From Crotophaga sulcirostris (lineage: Eukaryota; Chordata; Aves; Cuculiformes; Crotophagidae), in contig VYZB01000055.1 of the NCBI GenBank assembly GCA_013397455.1, positions 3,173,687-3,237,686 of the forward strand: 64,000 bases of DNA. The letters run 5' to 3'. A program made the translations under genes and the position numbers. Under the pieces are notes generated by a model, which was not told the origin of the DNA, made no database searches, and was given only the letters and a program-made list of their open reading frames with translations. How positions within the stretch are numbered: position 1 is the stretch's first letter; each line of letters begins with the position of its first letter. This document shows positions 37,370-50,265 of this stretch, piece after piece.

Positions 37370-37640
37370 TTGTGCCCCGCCCCACACCGCCCCCCTCCCG
37401 GCGGGGATCCCCTCCCTCGCTCGCTCCGCACCGGCCGCGGGCGGGGGCCGCGTTAGTCAGGCTCGGGGGCAGAGGAAGCTGAAAAACGCCGCAAAAATTC
37501 TCCAGTCATCGGGCTGAGGCTCATCCCAGCATCACCGCTGAGCCCAGCATCCCCGGGCAGCGGGGAGAGGCGGGAAGTGTGCGGGGGGTGGGGGGAGAGC
37601 AGGAGCAAGGGCGGCGGTGGGGCAGGTTGCTCACAGCAGG

Positions 37641-39138
37641 CTGCAAAGGGGGTTTCAGTTCCCTTTGTTCCCCCCTCACTGTGTGTCTCCTCACCCCCCA
37701 GCAAAGCCTGAGTGCAGGCAGGTCCACCACCAGCATCTGCTTGTGAAGGCTCTGCTGCTCAGGGTCTGCTCGTAGACCTCCTCGGAAAGAGCTGAGTCCC
37801 CTCTCTGGGCCACAGTTTGCACCAAGGCAGACCTGGTAAGAGAGTGATAAGCGTGGGCTGCCTGGGGAACACCCCCCCAAAGATGGGGGTACCTGGCCAA
37901 AGGTTTGAAGCTCGGCAGCAACAGGCAAAATGAGGAGTAACAGCCTGGGACAAGGCTGGATGTGTCATTTCTGCAGAATTAATGAATGATCTGAAGCAGA
38001 GTTGGGGGGGTGTCAGCGATGGGAAGGCCACCTGCAACAGAAAAATTGCTGCCACGGTTGTTTGAGGGGGGGGCTTTTATGTCCCTTTGCTTGTGGCAAA
38101 CTTGGAAGCTGCAAGGACCTGCCAGACTTTCACTACAGACCTCACGCTGTGCCTTTGTCCAAAAGCCACTGCGCTGAGACACGAGGCAATAAGGAAATTT
38201 GGCATTTGCCTTTTCCTTGTAGATAAGTTCTGAAAAAGTGACCTGAAAGAGAACTGGGAATTCCTGGAAGATGTTAGGCAAAAGGATGAGCTGCAGCCAC
38301 GCTCATTCCAGCCGGGACAAGATTACAGTGGAGCTCTCTAAGAGCAAGGGTGTCATTTGTTCTGATGGTGCCCCGAAAGTATGTTCAGCTCAACAGCAGG
38401 CAGGAAGTGTCATCCCTGCCTCGAAGCCCTGCGGCTGAAACAGAGAGCATGAAAGAGACTGTGTGAGGAAAACCTTCAAGCTGATTGAAAGAGCAGCAAC
38501 TGCTGGTTTCGGAGCGCCTCCTCCTCTTCCTCTTTCAACCCCCCTGCAGCCCCCGGCTGGCTGCTTCTAACCTGACCCCCTCGCTCCCCTCCTCTGAGTC
38601 AGTCAGGGGATGAGGTGGAACGAAAATAGAAATAACTTGTGGGTAGGGGCAGATGTTCCCCGTGCGTCTTAGCGTGGGTGTTGTTTTCACCTGGCCGCGG
38701 CCACCCCTGCAGCCCAGCTCCTTCCCTTCTGCACCCATGCTGAGAGCCAGGTGGGCAGCGTCTTTGTCTGGAGCTGTGTGGCTGGGTTGGACATCCCGGT
38801 CCCTACCAGAACTGGATCCCCACCATGCAAAGCATCGCCATAGCCACGCTGAAAACCTTCAATTATCCCATGGGCAGGCCAATTCCTCCTCTTCAGTTTT
38901 CACTAGGTGGGGAATCTGGCACGGGCAGGGGCACAGCGACTCATTCCTGCTCACAGAAAACCTCTGGCATGGCCTGAACACAACCTGCCCTTCCTGCCCC
39001 CAGCTTCAGGAGCTGTTTCTTCCTCCCTAAGAAGCTCCCTCAGGGCTCAGCCCCCAGTAACAGTCCAGCTGGTAAACCTGGTGGTGGAGCACTGGAAGAA
39101 CTGCCAGAAGTTCTAGAAGCACTAGAAGCAGTCACACC
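37641..39138. other. Noncoding DNA upstream of DUSP5 promoter
   Basis: Unique sequence without a supportable gene. One consensus AP-1 heptamer TGAGTCA lies at 38595-38601. No repeat family is recognised. Confidence 0.6.
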
Positions 39139-39281
39139 AACCCTGACAATATCCCAGAAGCGTTTGGACAATGCCTTCAGACCCACGGTGTGAGTGCTGG
39201 GGGTGCCCTGTGCAGGGACAGGAGCTGGACTGGGCCATCCCTGTGGGCCCCTTCCCACTCAGGGCATTCTGTGATTCTGTG
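39139..39281 (+). mobile_element. CR1 LINE 3' tail, plus strand
   Basis: Sense CR1 from 'aaccctgacaatatcccaga' to the terminal repeats CATTCTGTGATTCTGTG at 39265-39281. Same subfamily as the minus-strand tails at 13351 and 14151. Confidence 0.88.
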
Positions 39282-39494
39282 CCTCCACGGTCCCCGTGCG
39301 GCACAGGGAGGGGAAGAGGGGCTGTGGGCAGATGTTAGTGTGCTCCTGCCTCCTGGGAGGAAGGAGGGGGCCAGCACAGTCACACGCGAGCATCACTTCC
39401 TCTCAGGAAACCCAAGTCAAGCGTGGAGGGGTGGGAAAGATAGCTCCCCCCACACGCACTCCTGGCTGAAGTGTGAGTCTGAAGGAGGGGGCAA

Positions 39495-40020
39495 ATCACA
39501 GTATCACAGTATCACAAGGTTGGAAGAGACCTCTGAGATCATCGAGTCCAACCTATAAGCCAACACTAACACCATCCCATCACCTAAACCATGGCACTGA
39601 GTGCCTCATCCAATCTTCCCTTAAACACCTCCAGGGTGGGCGGCTCCACCACCTCCCTGGGCAGCACATTCCAGTGGCCAATCACCCTTTCAGGGAAGAA
39701 CTTCTTCCTAACATCAAGTCTAAACCTCCCCTGATGAAGTTTAAGTCCGTGCCCTCTAGTTCTGTCACTGGTCACCTGTGAGAAGAGACCAACCCCTGCT
39801 TGACTACAACCTCCTTTTAGGCAGTTGTAGAGAGCAATAAGGTCTCCCCTGAGCCTCCTCTTCTCCAGACTAAACAGCCCCAGCTCCCTCAGTCGCTCCT
39901 CGTAGGGCTTGTGCTCCAGCCCCTTCACCATCTTTGTTGTCCTCCTCTGGACATTCTCCAGTATCCTGACATCTTTCCCAAACTGAGGGGCCCAGAACTG
40001 TACGCAGCACTCAAGGTGAG
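39495..40020 (-). mobile_element. CR1 LINE 3' end with open ORF2 C-terminal frame
   Basis: The 3' terminus shows ATCACAGT repeats (39495-39516). On the minus strand, an uninterrupted frame of roughly 145 codons runs from about 40020 to the stop near 39584 and encodes the CR1 ORF2 C-terminal region, with [43 protein letters not shown] and PREVVE. The reverse transcriptase core is absent because of 5' truncation, so the copy cannot move by itself. The open frame suggests a relatively young insertion. Confidence 0.92.
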
Positions 40021-43000
40021 TACCAGCACGGAAAATAAACTCCCTGGGGAATACCTGAAGTTTGCCATGTGCTGGAGGCAGGGTGCCTATCACCAGCCCT
40101 GACCTGCACCTGACCTTCCTCTTTTTACACACCTAACGCTGAGCATCCAAACAACCGCCTTTCAGTAGATTACAGCTCTGCTTTTGTTTCTCAATGGAGT
40201 GAGTCATGACCACCTTTTTATTAGAAGAAAATAACAAGGCTAACAACAGCAGCACTAATACTTCCTCCGCTGCAGGGCTGTGGACCCGAGTGTCCCTGAC
40301 TTCTCTGCCCACCAGCGAAATGACTCTGCTGTACTTGGAAACAGATGAGCAATCGGGGGTGATGCTCTCAGGGCTGTGGAATGGACACGGATACTTTTCC
40401 CCGCTGGAGCAACCCCTTCGTTTCTCAGGTGCCCCCAGCCAGAAGGGAGAAAAATTCCTGTAAATGGAGGTGGCTTAGTGACTTAAACCACCCTCTGCTT
40501 TAGGTAGGAAACTCCCCTCCTCCCTGCAGCACGTTACATCATTCCCACTAGGTTCTGCTGCATCTTTCTGCTCCTCCTCCCGCTTCCCCTTGATAATCTC
40601 CCAGGCTCTTTCCTCCTTTGTCTCGGGCTTTTATCGGGGCTTTCAGATCAGCTGGTCCCTTCCTTTTCTCCCAGGCCGTGTTTCCCCTAACCCAGCTCAT
40701 TCTTCCCTTCTCCCCTCCCCACCTCCTCCTGGCTCTTTGTTCCTGCCTGTTCTCAGCGCTGCAAAGGGAAACTTTCTCGCTGCAGCTGGGGAGGGGTGGC
40801 CCCAGCTCCTGGGGGCCACAAGAGGATCCCCACCCCGGGTGAAAGCTCCCAGGGCACAGCATCCGCGGGGCAGCATCCAGCAGGCATTGCTCAAGAGCAA
40901 AATGCTGTGTTTTGGAGAGACTAAAACTCAAAAAGGAGCTTTAAAAAGGGGCTTAGGTGAATAAATGAATGCCATTTCTTTGGAAGCAAAAGGGATGGCA
41001 TCAGCCAAGTTTCTAGCTGTGTGAGCTGAAACAAGGAGCACTCTGTGCTGGGTGCTACAAGTGTGCCTGTCACCTCAGAGAGTTAACCCCAAACCTCAGC
41101 AAGGCCAGAGGTGAGAGAAAACAAGAGAGCTCCCTCGCTGCTGGAAAGGAGACTGAGGGGAAGGCAGATCAAGGGTCACACAGGACACAGGTCAGGGAGG
41201 TTGCGCAGAGGGTAACCTGGATGCCGTGGAGTCCCACTCTGGGGCTTGAGCTTCACCACATCCCTGCTGGGGCACAATCCTGAACCTGCATCCTCTGGTC
41301 GGTTGTGAAATGCAAGAAATTCCTCAGACAAACGCAGCCTAGCGCAAGACAGCAGAGAAGATGGGTTGGCATTTCTTTAATGTTATTAAGTTTTCCATAA
41401 CATCAGTTTCTAATTTTGGAGCGGCTGATGTCAAAACACTTACAGCACAAGCAGTGAGATAAGTTTGTGCTGGTAAATGGAGAGCTGGAACCCAGGAAAA
41501 TTTATAGCCAGGACTAAGGACAGCTGAGCAGTGGCAATAGGAGGCAGTCAAGCTGAGACCTCATCGGTGTCATGACTTGGTCATTCTCAACAAAGCCCAA
41601 CAAAACAGATCAGATCATGATCTAACATGGCCTGGTTGCAGATTTGACTCAATAGAATAATCCAACGTCAAAAGCCGATTCTAGAGGGAGAAAGAAGACT
41701 CTGTGGCAGGACAACCACCCCCCTCACTTCTGTAGCCCCATATATATGATTTGACTTTGAAGTGGAATATTAATTTTTTTTTCCTTCCCAGGAAACTAAT
41801 AAGGGGATTAATAACTGCTTGGGTATTTTCAATAAAAAAGAAGTGATATGTATTTCACTTTAAATCTACATTCTCTAACAAATTCATAATCATAAGTGAC
41901 TATTCCCAAAGAATTAAAAAAAAAATGCATGCCACAAACTATACAATTTGGAACAATGAGCTGAATTTCAGTTTATTGTGGCCCCACTGTCTCTCAGACC
42001 TGCTTTATTTTTATATTCCCAGCTCTGCTGCTGTAAAACAGAATTATGCTAAGCAGTGCATTGGCTTGAACAGGAGTTGCCTGCACTCAGCACATCAGAA
42101 AAATCAAGCTGAAAGGGAATCTCAGACTTACGTCTGATTTTTACCTGACTCATGCCTACGTGACTCCAGTGACTGCTGCAAGCTGCTGTCAACAGCTGCT
42201 GTCAGGACTGAAAGAGGAATAAACCAAGCCTCCTGTCTCCTTTTAGAAGCCACTGTTCTTTCTGTTCCACTAGCTGACGGCTTACTCCCATGTACAGATG
42301 GACGGGCAATTTTTAAAACAAGGATTCCAGCTATCTGCACAATCAAGTTTCAATTTCTTCGCTTGCCTGACATGGCCCAGAGCATCATGAACCACGTTGA
42401 TGGAGCACTTGTGAGAGCCAGTTATGAGTGCAAAGAACCCATCTTCCCATTTGCAACCATGTACTATCCCTGGGGTAGCAGCAGTGATTGCTTACATGAG
42501 AAAATGGTTTGAGCAGTTAGCTGCCTTTAAAGTGAGACAAAGCCCTTTTGTTCTTTTATCAACTTGCCAGTTCTCATTTGTTCTTTCCTCTTCCTGCCAC
42601 TGTTTCCCCACACGCATTTCTTGCCTTCTGGTCCTGTCTCTTCCCTTTTCCTGGATGCATTTCCCAGGAACTGGCAGATATCCCCCCACTAACACAGCCA
42701 GGGTCAGCACAGCCCAGTTTTCACTTGCGTCTCCTGGCTCTTCCTGCCCATTGGTACTGAACCACCCTCTCATGCTGCAAATCCCAGTCCTTTTGTTTGG
42801 TTACTGCTTCTTCAGACTGCTGGGAGCCTTCAAATTACATAAAATATTCTTATACGTGCTGTTTAATTGATTCTTAGGACAAGCACATCTTGGAGAAACG
42901 CTGGTTCCTTTGGTCCAGATCTTTTGGAGGCAAATCTTGTCATCGCTGAATCCAATTCCCTCTGCCTGTGTCTTTCTGACTGACTCATGTCTAAAGCACC

Positions 43001-46000
43001 AGGTAGTGGCCTAGAGGGTATAATCACATAAATATAATCCCTGCACAGTGTGTGTTACAGTGCCCACTCCTCTGAGAACGAGTACAGCTCCTGGGTACAG
43101 AAATTACTTTTTAACCTCAGAAGGGAGCAGCTCGTGCTTTTTAGCTGGGAATATTTTGGAGCCAGTTCAGTGGGCCACACAGATATAAGCAAAAAACCCC
43201 AAAACCAACCACATGCAGTAAAAACCATTACACTTCTGTTTTCATAGCATTGCCAGCTGCAGAAAAAACCCCCCTACCCTACAGCCTCTGCTTGTTTTCA
43301 GGGGACCCCAAGCATGGCACAGGCAGGGCAACAAGTGCAGACTACAAACTCTTACCACAGCACAAGGGTGGCATTGCACGTTGTGAGTCCAAAAAGCCTT
43401 TATCCCACCTTTGGAAAGAGAAAACAGACCAAAGGTAGATCTGGGTGTTTGTCTACTCTCTGGATATCACCCTAGATGGTATTTCTGGATGGTATTTGGG
43501 TCTGCTGGAGGGTATCTAAAAGTCAGTTGCAGGGCTGGCTGGTGGGGCAAAGGGGAAGCAGCTGGAGCCGGTGGGCTGGGGGAGGCTGTGGTGACAGCAC
43601 CCTGCAGGCATGTCACTGGGAGCTGTGAAGAGGAAGGAGATAAACCAGACCTCCTCTGTCACCGGAGGTAACACAAGAGGTAATGGGCTTAGAGTGGAGG
43701 AAGGCACAGCTGCTGTAGGTGGAGGGAAGCTTCTCAGCGGCAGAGAGCACCCGTGCTGGGGTCGCTCCCCACAGCAGGCTGTGGGTCTCCACCTGTGAGG
43801 GCTCCAAGAACAGGCTGAACAAAAGTCTGCCTGGAAAGACACCGAGCCAGTCCTGCCCTGGGGGTCAGTCCTGCCCCGGAGCAGCAGTGGCCTCGATGGT
43901 CGCTCAAGGATTCTTCCTAAAAGTCCTTGTTTTACAGGTCTGTGTGAATCACGATCACACACGCAAGCCGGTGACTTGATAACTACCCTAGAATCTGTTA
44001 AATGACAAAATCACCTGAATGAATAACTTGATTGCTTTCTTTCATATCACTTTTACCAAGTCTCCTTTCTGCTGAAGTCACTTCACGGTTACATCAAGTG
44101 TTGTCTTCCTTCCCTGATATGTGAATCATTCAGAGAAGAAAAAAAATAATTTGAATTAAATATTTTTTTCCCCAAAATAAACCTAGTGAAATAAACTTGA
44201 GAAATAGAGGAAATAGTTTACATCTTTTATGTTCATTTTGCCTAGGAGCCTACTTACTTAACCCCGTTTAAACTTTGTATCAGCTTATGACATCCGGTGA
44301 AAGTACACTATAGCTTATTAAAATTTAAAGCTGTTACTCCAAGGGAAAACACTGAAAGCTCTTTTATGGATTAGCCAAGTCGGCAGGATGTGGCTTCGAC
44401 TTTGTATCCTTTTGATGGCATAGCCCACTTGAGCATCTTTAGAAAATAAAACTTCCCAATCACTTCCAGCTCCTTATAGTTTTCAGTCTATGCACCAAAC
44501 TGTTATGTGCCAGCAGAACTACGTTCCACTTCTGTATTCCACAGGCAAAGTAAGAGGGTATTGTAGGCTAACCCTATCAAATACACAACCATACTTAAGC
44601 TGAATTAAATGTGGAAGTAAATACTAACAAAAATGCCATTCATTTTAAAACAAGAGAGTTTAAAAATTGGATGAAAACCTGCCATGCATTTGCTTGCCTA
44701 TGTCACGTCAGAAGAGCGTGATCTGAGACCAGCAGATCCCGAGTGATGACTTATACTGGTATTATCAGACACACACAGCTGAGCCAGCGTGGTGCCTTGG
44801 CTTCTCTAAAGTCAACTTTATATTGGAAATTCTTCCCAGTACAACTCTGCTGGTTACAGTGTGAGCCTTCGCCACAGTTTCCTACTGGCAAAAAAGAGCC
44901 CACGGGGTGACTTAGCTGATTTCCTCTGTAGAAATGGCAAACGGCCTGGTGCACAGGAACTCTTGCAACACAAACTGCCTTGCCACTCAGTTTGCAAACT
45001 GCACTCCCAGCAAGCCCTCGTAGGTACAGAAATCATCTTTTATGTAGCTCACTTTCTTGGGAAACAGTGGTCTCCTCTGAGAAAGAGGTTGTTCCTGTAT
45101 GGGCTGACTTTCAAATGGGCTCCTTCAGCTCATGCTTTGACCTGAAGTGCAGACAGGCCCTGGGTCCCCACCTCTCTTGTCCCTCAACTTCAAGTGTATT
45201 CAATGTCACTTCCCACGACTTCCCCCTCAAAGGCTTGGTGACTTGGAAGAGGCTGGTGTATCGAATTTAAAGGGGGATTTCCAGGTTTGTTAAGATTCTC
45301 TTGTTTAATTAAAAAAAAAAAAAATCAAACCCAGGCATTTCCCCTAGCCCTTCCCTCCTGGAAAATGCCCCTTCTGACAAGGACTGCTCATGGTGAAGGA
45401 TCTCTAGGACTGCCTTATAGCCTGTGGCTACCAGTTAGCCCCATCCTACAGTCCTGGCCAATCCTCCAGGAGAGGAGGAAAATGTTAACCCTAAAACCTG
45501 CTGCTTGCTCCGTCCCTCCCACACCCAGCTTTCCTTTGTTAAGTTACCTGCAGAAAGGCCCCAAATGAGCCAGAGGTCCTTGTGCTGGAGGGGCTGGACC
45601 ATCCCACACCATCTCTTCCTCCAGCTCTGGGGTGGGGAGTACAACCTCTGGCTGAAGATCAGCATGGAGTCGTCATGTTTCACACCACCACAGATGTTTG
45701 ATGAGCAAATGTGTGCTGGAGACCTTAAACCATGAATTTGGGGCTGTAAGCTCTGACAGTCTATTATTCATTAACTGTGAGCAGGGACTTCAGTCATACA
45801 GCATCACGCTGCTCTCTGCCTACATGCAAGAAAATCTCAAAATCCAGGAGAAAAAGTGCATCAGTACAAAGTCACCATCCCATCAGCACGCAACGAAGAG
45901 GGCATTCAGGCTGGTCTGGGAGTGTCTGTGTAGGCAGAAGTCTACTCACAGGGAAAAAGAGGTGGGAAGGGAATGGGGCTGAGCTGGGAAACAATTTGTC

Positions 46001-49000
46001 ACTTGCCAGAGCATTTGTCCAGCATTGCTCATGGTGATACTAGAAGTCCAGTTTGGGAGGGGGTGGTGAAGTGATCCTCCACAATGATTCTCAGCTCCTG
46101 TTCCCACCTCCCTCTAGGAGTGGGTACAGTGGTGCACATTCCCTTTCCCGCACCCCTGCGACCTCCCGGGAGCCCCTGGAGAGGCAGCACTCTGGGAAGC
46201 AGTGCTGGAGTGGGACTGTGGATCCACGGGCAGCTTCCCAGCTGGGAAAGTTGGTTGCTGGGACATGCCACCACCCAGACCTTACTGGTGCTACTCTGGG
46301 AACTGGGACATCTGACACATATTCCACCGTCAGAATCGCTGGCAGGTTTTGGTTGTTTACAATACATCTCTTATCTACCAGGAAGGGAAAAAAAAAAAAT
46401 GTTTGGATTGATTTGGAAAGAACTTGAGCACCTGAACCCATGGGGCTTAGAGACACATGAAATGGCTTTGCTTTTGGAAACTGTTCTGCCAAGGGACGTC
46501 AGTCCTGGAGAAACTGGTCACTGTGCAGCCATGGAGTTCCTGTTGTACCACTTGAGCCTACAGACACCAGACTGCTGAACCTGCCACTCCTTTTTTTTTT
46601 TGTCCTAGCAACCCCAGGAGCTGACTACCCATGAAGAACAACTAAAGCTTTTCTGGGAATAAAGCACATTTGTGATATTGTTAGCTTGTTCCTGGGGCTG
46701 TGCCTGGCACTGTACTGAGCTATGACTACACAGTGACAGGGGGTCTCTTTTGTACACCTGTGCACAGCACCCTCCCTTGGATCATGCTCTGCTTGCTAGC
46801 CAGAAATTCCACCACACCATATAGAAACACACACACGGTGTGACACCTCTGAACACAAACCTCCATGGGCAGGGAGGGAAGGAAGCCAGGGATGTGGAAG
46901 GCACAGAGCTTCCCAGAGGTTCCATCTACCTTCTCCATTCTCGTGGTGGGAAGGCAAAGGGAGAAGAAAGCTGTAGCCACAGAAATGCAGCAGCAGGATG
47001 AGATAGGCCTGGAGAGTCACAGCTCAGCACGTATTTCCCATATGGTGGCACCATATGGTGACTCTACCTCGTTGCAAGGTCAGTGTGACAAGACTGCCCA
47101 TGCATTTTTCTACTGATACATTTACAGAGGGGAGAAACCACCCTTACTGCAGCGGGAAGACCACAGGAGAGCTATTTGCACATTTTAGCAATACCTTAAC
47201 ATCATTCCCGAAGGCGGGTTAAGTATCCACTCCATTTCCCACTGCTTGCCCAAGCCTTCTAAAGGTGGCCCGGAGCTGCAGAGAGCAACTTGCAGGGGCC
47301 ATGAGCAGAAGTCTTCCCTTGCCTTGGCAAGTTAGGGACAAGAAGGGCATCTCTCTGGAGTATTCAGGGATGTCTGCTTCTACTGCTCTTTCTGTGGGGC
47401 CAAAAACCTGCAAGAGAGATGTTCTGCAGATACCAGAGAGCAATCACTCCCCTGAAGGAGCAGCAGGTAGGCATCCTTCCCTCACTTAATACTCACCTTC
47501 ATACTTTATAGACCAAGTCCCAGGGTCTGGTGCTGGAAGGTGTTGCAAGGCTCAGCCTCCTGCCCTACAGCCTTATTCCCTAACAAGAGGGCATTGTCCC
47601 TGCCCGCGGGAAGCCCGGCCTCATGATGCTGGGCAGGACAAAGGCTTGATTTACCCTGAGAAAGAGCCAGAGGCAGCCAAAACCCGCTCTCCCTGTCTGA
47701 GACGCTTTGGATTTTGATGCAATGGGGCGATCAGCTGTAGGTACAAGTGATCAGGGCTTAGGACTGCCTGCCTTCAGCAGGAAGCACTCCAGGACAGCAT
47801 GGAAGTGGGAGGTGTCACAGCATTATTGCTCTGATCCTTTCCATTTCCTATAGCATAAATCAACAAGAGAAGCATCCACAGCCAGATGTGTACATATTCA
47901 TTTCATATTTCGCCTGACATTTAAGTTAAAGCCTCCTGCATTGCACATCCACCCTAAGACACAAAAAGAAAAATGTGGTCTGGTGTTTGGAAAAACCACC
48001 TGTGATCCTCCAGTCCTCTGATGCTGGCAATGCTCTGCCTGTTACAGAGGACAACGTTCAGTTGTTGTTCTTCCCAAATGATTTCTGCACTATAAAAGAG
48101 CCCAGAAACTCATATCTCTCACTGTGCAGCAAGACAAACAAGAAAGGAATTAAAGGGGGCATTCAAACTTCCCTCTGAATGCAGGGGAGGACCTGCAGAG
48201 AGAGGAGGGATCCCATACCCAAAGCCATCAGATACCTGTGTCCAAATACAGAACTGTCTCTCCCAGGACAAGTTGTGTTGGTCAGTGACAGCAGCAATAC
48301 TCTGGCTGCCCTCCTGAATGGTGGGAACGTCCCCTTGTTCCACCACCTCTGAGTTGAAGGAGCCAGAAAGGGGTGAAATTAAGAAGATAAGGGAAAAAGC
48401 GTGGCACTGTCTGGGGGAAGGTAGGAACATGGAAGCACAGAGAACATTGTACATCTCACCGAGGGAGGAGCTCAGGACAGGCAGTGATGGAGACCATACA
48501 GTCATCTGACCTGGAGCAAGTCTTGAAAACGTCGTGAGAAATGCTTTCCTCCAGCCATAAATGGGGCAGTTTTCTAGCTCACCAGATGATGACTTGGGCA
48601 GGTTGAACTTGACATCCTCCAGGCTGCTGTATCTAGACGCAAGCACACAGACATGCAAAAAACCCTGCCACTATCAAAAAAAAAAAAAATGCCCCAAACC
48701 CCAATGCACTTAATTGGAGCCAGGAGTGAGCACCCACTATTTTTCACGGTGGGCAATTTTATCCGTTTATACAGCTTCCATTGTGTGCAGATCCAGTGCT
48801 TGGGTAGAAGGCATTTCTGCAGTCCAATCATGACTGACAGGATCATTACAATACATATTTATTGCTGCATCTTGTGGCTGTCAGCCTAAATCCTATCATT
48901 TTGGACACCCTAGGAGAAGCTACAGTGGGTGTCTGTCACGTTGGCTACCATGTAGATGTGGGCTGGGGAGGCAGGAGGTGATATGACATGTTGAGGTCAG

Positions 49001-50059
49001 TGCAGAAGGAGGTGGCTACGCAGCCAGAAATAAATCTTCTCTTGTGGTGGACAGTCATTAAATACTTTGCTGCAAATGATTCCCTCCCTCCCTTCCTGGT
49101 GGTTCAGGCACCCATGTCAGCTGGATACTTTAGAGACAAACCAGAGGAATGATTGACATGAATTTTGACCCTGACATTTGGGCTTATGTGACATTATGAG
49201 CATGTTGCTGTCACGTCAAATGCCATCCCATTAATTCTCCAGTGAGCACAGGTCAGTGGGAGACGAAGCCCATCAGCAAGCAGCAGTCGTGTTGATATTT
49301 CCTTGCTGTGAAATGCTAATAGCTCCAGTTTGTAATTTCAGTCTCACCATCACACTGCAAAACCATCCAGATTCAGGGATTTTCTTTCAGCTCCTGACAC
49401 TTTCTCTTCTTCTCTTTTTGGATCAGAGGTCAAGAAAGGATATGGAAGTAGAGACAATATTGATGTCAGGCTTAAATTTTGGTTACAGCAGGCTTCTGTG
49501 TGATTAATTTCTAGGTTGTTTTAGCTGAAATATGCATTGCAAAGGACTTATAAACACAACTGTAATTAAAGTCATATTGAGACATTTTCTTCTGCTATCA
49601 CACATAAGGGTTGGATTGCATCTGTACAGCAAGCTGTCAGCCAGTTTATTCTGCAGAACTAAAAGATGCTCTTGCTGTGAGTTGCTGCGGGCCTGATTTA
49701 TGAAAGTTTCCTCCTAACAATGCAATCCCAGCTTGATGAGCTACATAGTGTCTATTCCAGAAAAGGGATTTTCTATTTCTGTTTCTTCCTCCAGCAGGGG
49801 ATTCCCTCTTAATTAGCTGCAGAAGAAAAATTGTAACAGAATCAGAGGCAAGGAGGGAAGACAATGTGGAGGTCAACTCTTTTGAGTCAGAAGGGTTATT
49901 TCTCACCAGCTGCTGTAGAATATTTGTCCATCACTTCCCAGGAGACAATAAGTTGCGGTGCTATAGAAACTTTTGCAGTATTACTAGAATTTGAACTTGA
50001 AATACTCTCACTCATCTGGCTGGTTTCCACTGGACATGGTGGATGACACCAGCACAAAA
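40021..50059. other. Long noncoding stretch upstream of DUSP5
   Basis: About 10 kb with no gene I can support; open frames are short and unrelated to known families. AP-1 heptamers lie at 40200-40206, 41645-41651, 42146-42152 and 42981-42987. An AT-rich, repeat-free block at about 43980-44760 may be conserved noncoding DNA. From memory of the human map, the next gene upstream (SMNDC1) is distant, so a gene-free stretch is expected. Confidence 0.65.
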
Positions 50060-50265
50060 ATGCAGTGATGGGAAGCAAAAGTCAACCAAGTTCATGTGAG
50101 AAATGAGACTCACATTTTTAGTAATAAGGATGATTAACCACTGGAACAAACTACCAAAGGAAGTGGTGGAGTTTCCCTCTCTTGATGTCTTCAAATTGAA
50201 AAATGCTCTCTCTAGACAAGTAGGAGCTACGGGGTTTGACTCAGGAATTGCGGGATCAGATTGTC
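50060..50265 (+). mobile_element. Ancient, diverged CR1-like fragment, plus strand
   Basis: Sense reading around 50103-50200 gives residues NHWNKLPKEVVEFPSLDVFK, the CR1 ORF2 C-terminal signature, followed by 'gactcaggaattgcggg' wording seen at the 3' end of old amniote CR1 copies. Much more diverged than the other CR1 copies in the window and lacking the terminal 8-bp repeats. Confidence 0.65.

Larger units (their letters stand above)
36642..37640 (-). promoter_or_regulatory. DUSP5: DUSP5 CpG island over exon 1, 5'UTR and promoter
   Basis: Very GC-rich with dense CpG from the gap edge through exon 1 to about 37640. It covers the first coding exon, the short 5'UTR (37013 to about 37141), the TATA box and the CArG array. 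It resembles other immediate-early gene promoters, which combine a CpG island with TATA and serum-response elements. Confidence 0.75.

Noticed and set aside
36201..37456. Very long open frames spanning the N run on both strands
   Set aside because: They are artefacts of translating N as open sequence, joined to CR1 and GC-rich DUSP5 exon 1 in wrong frames.
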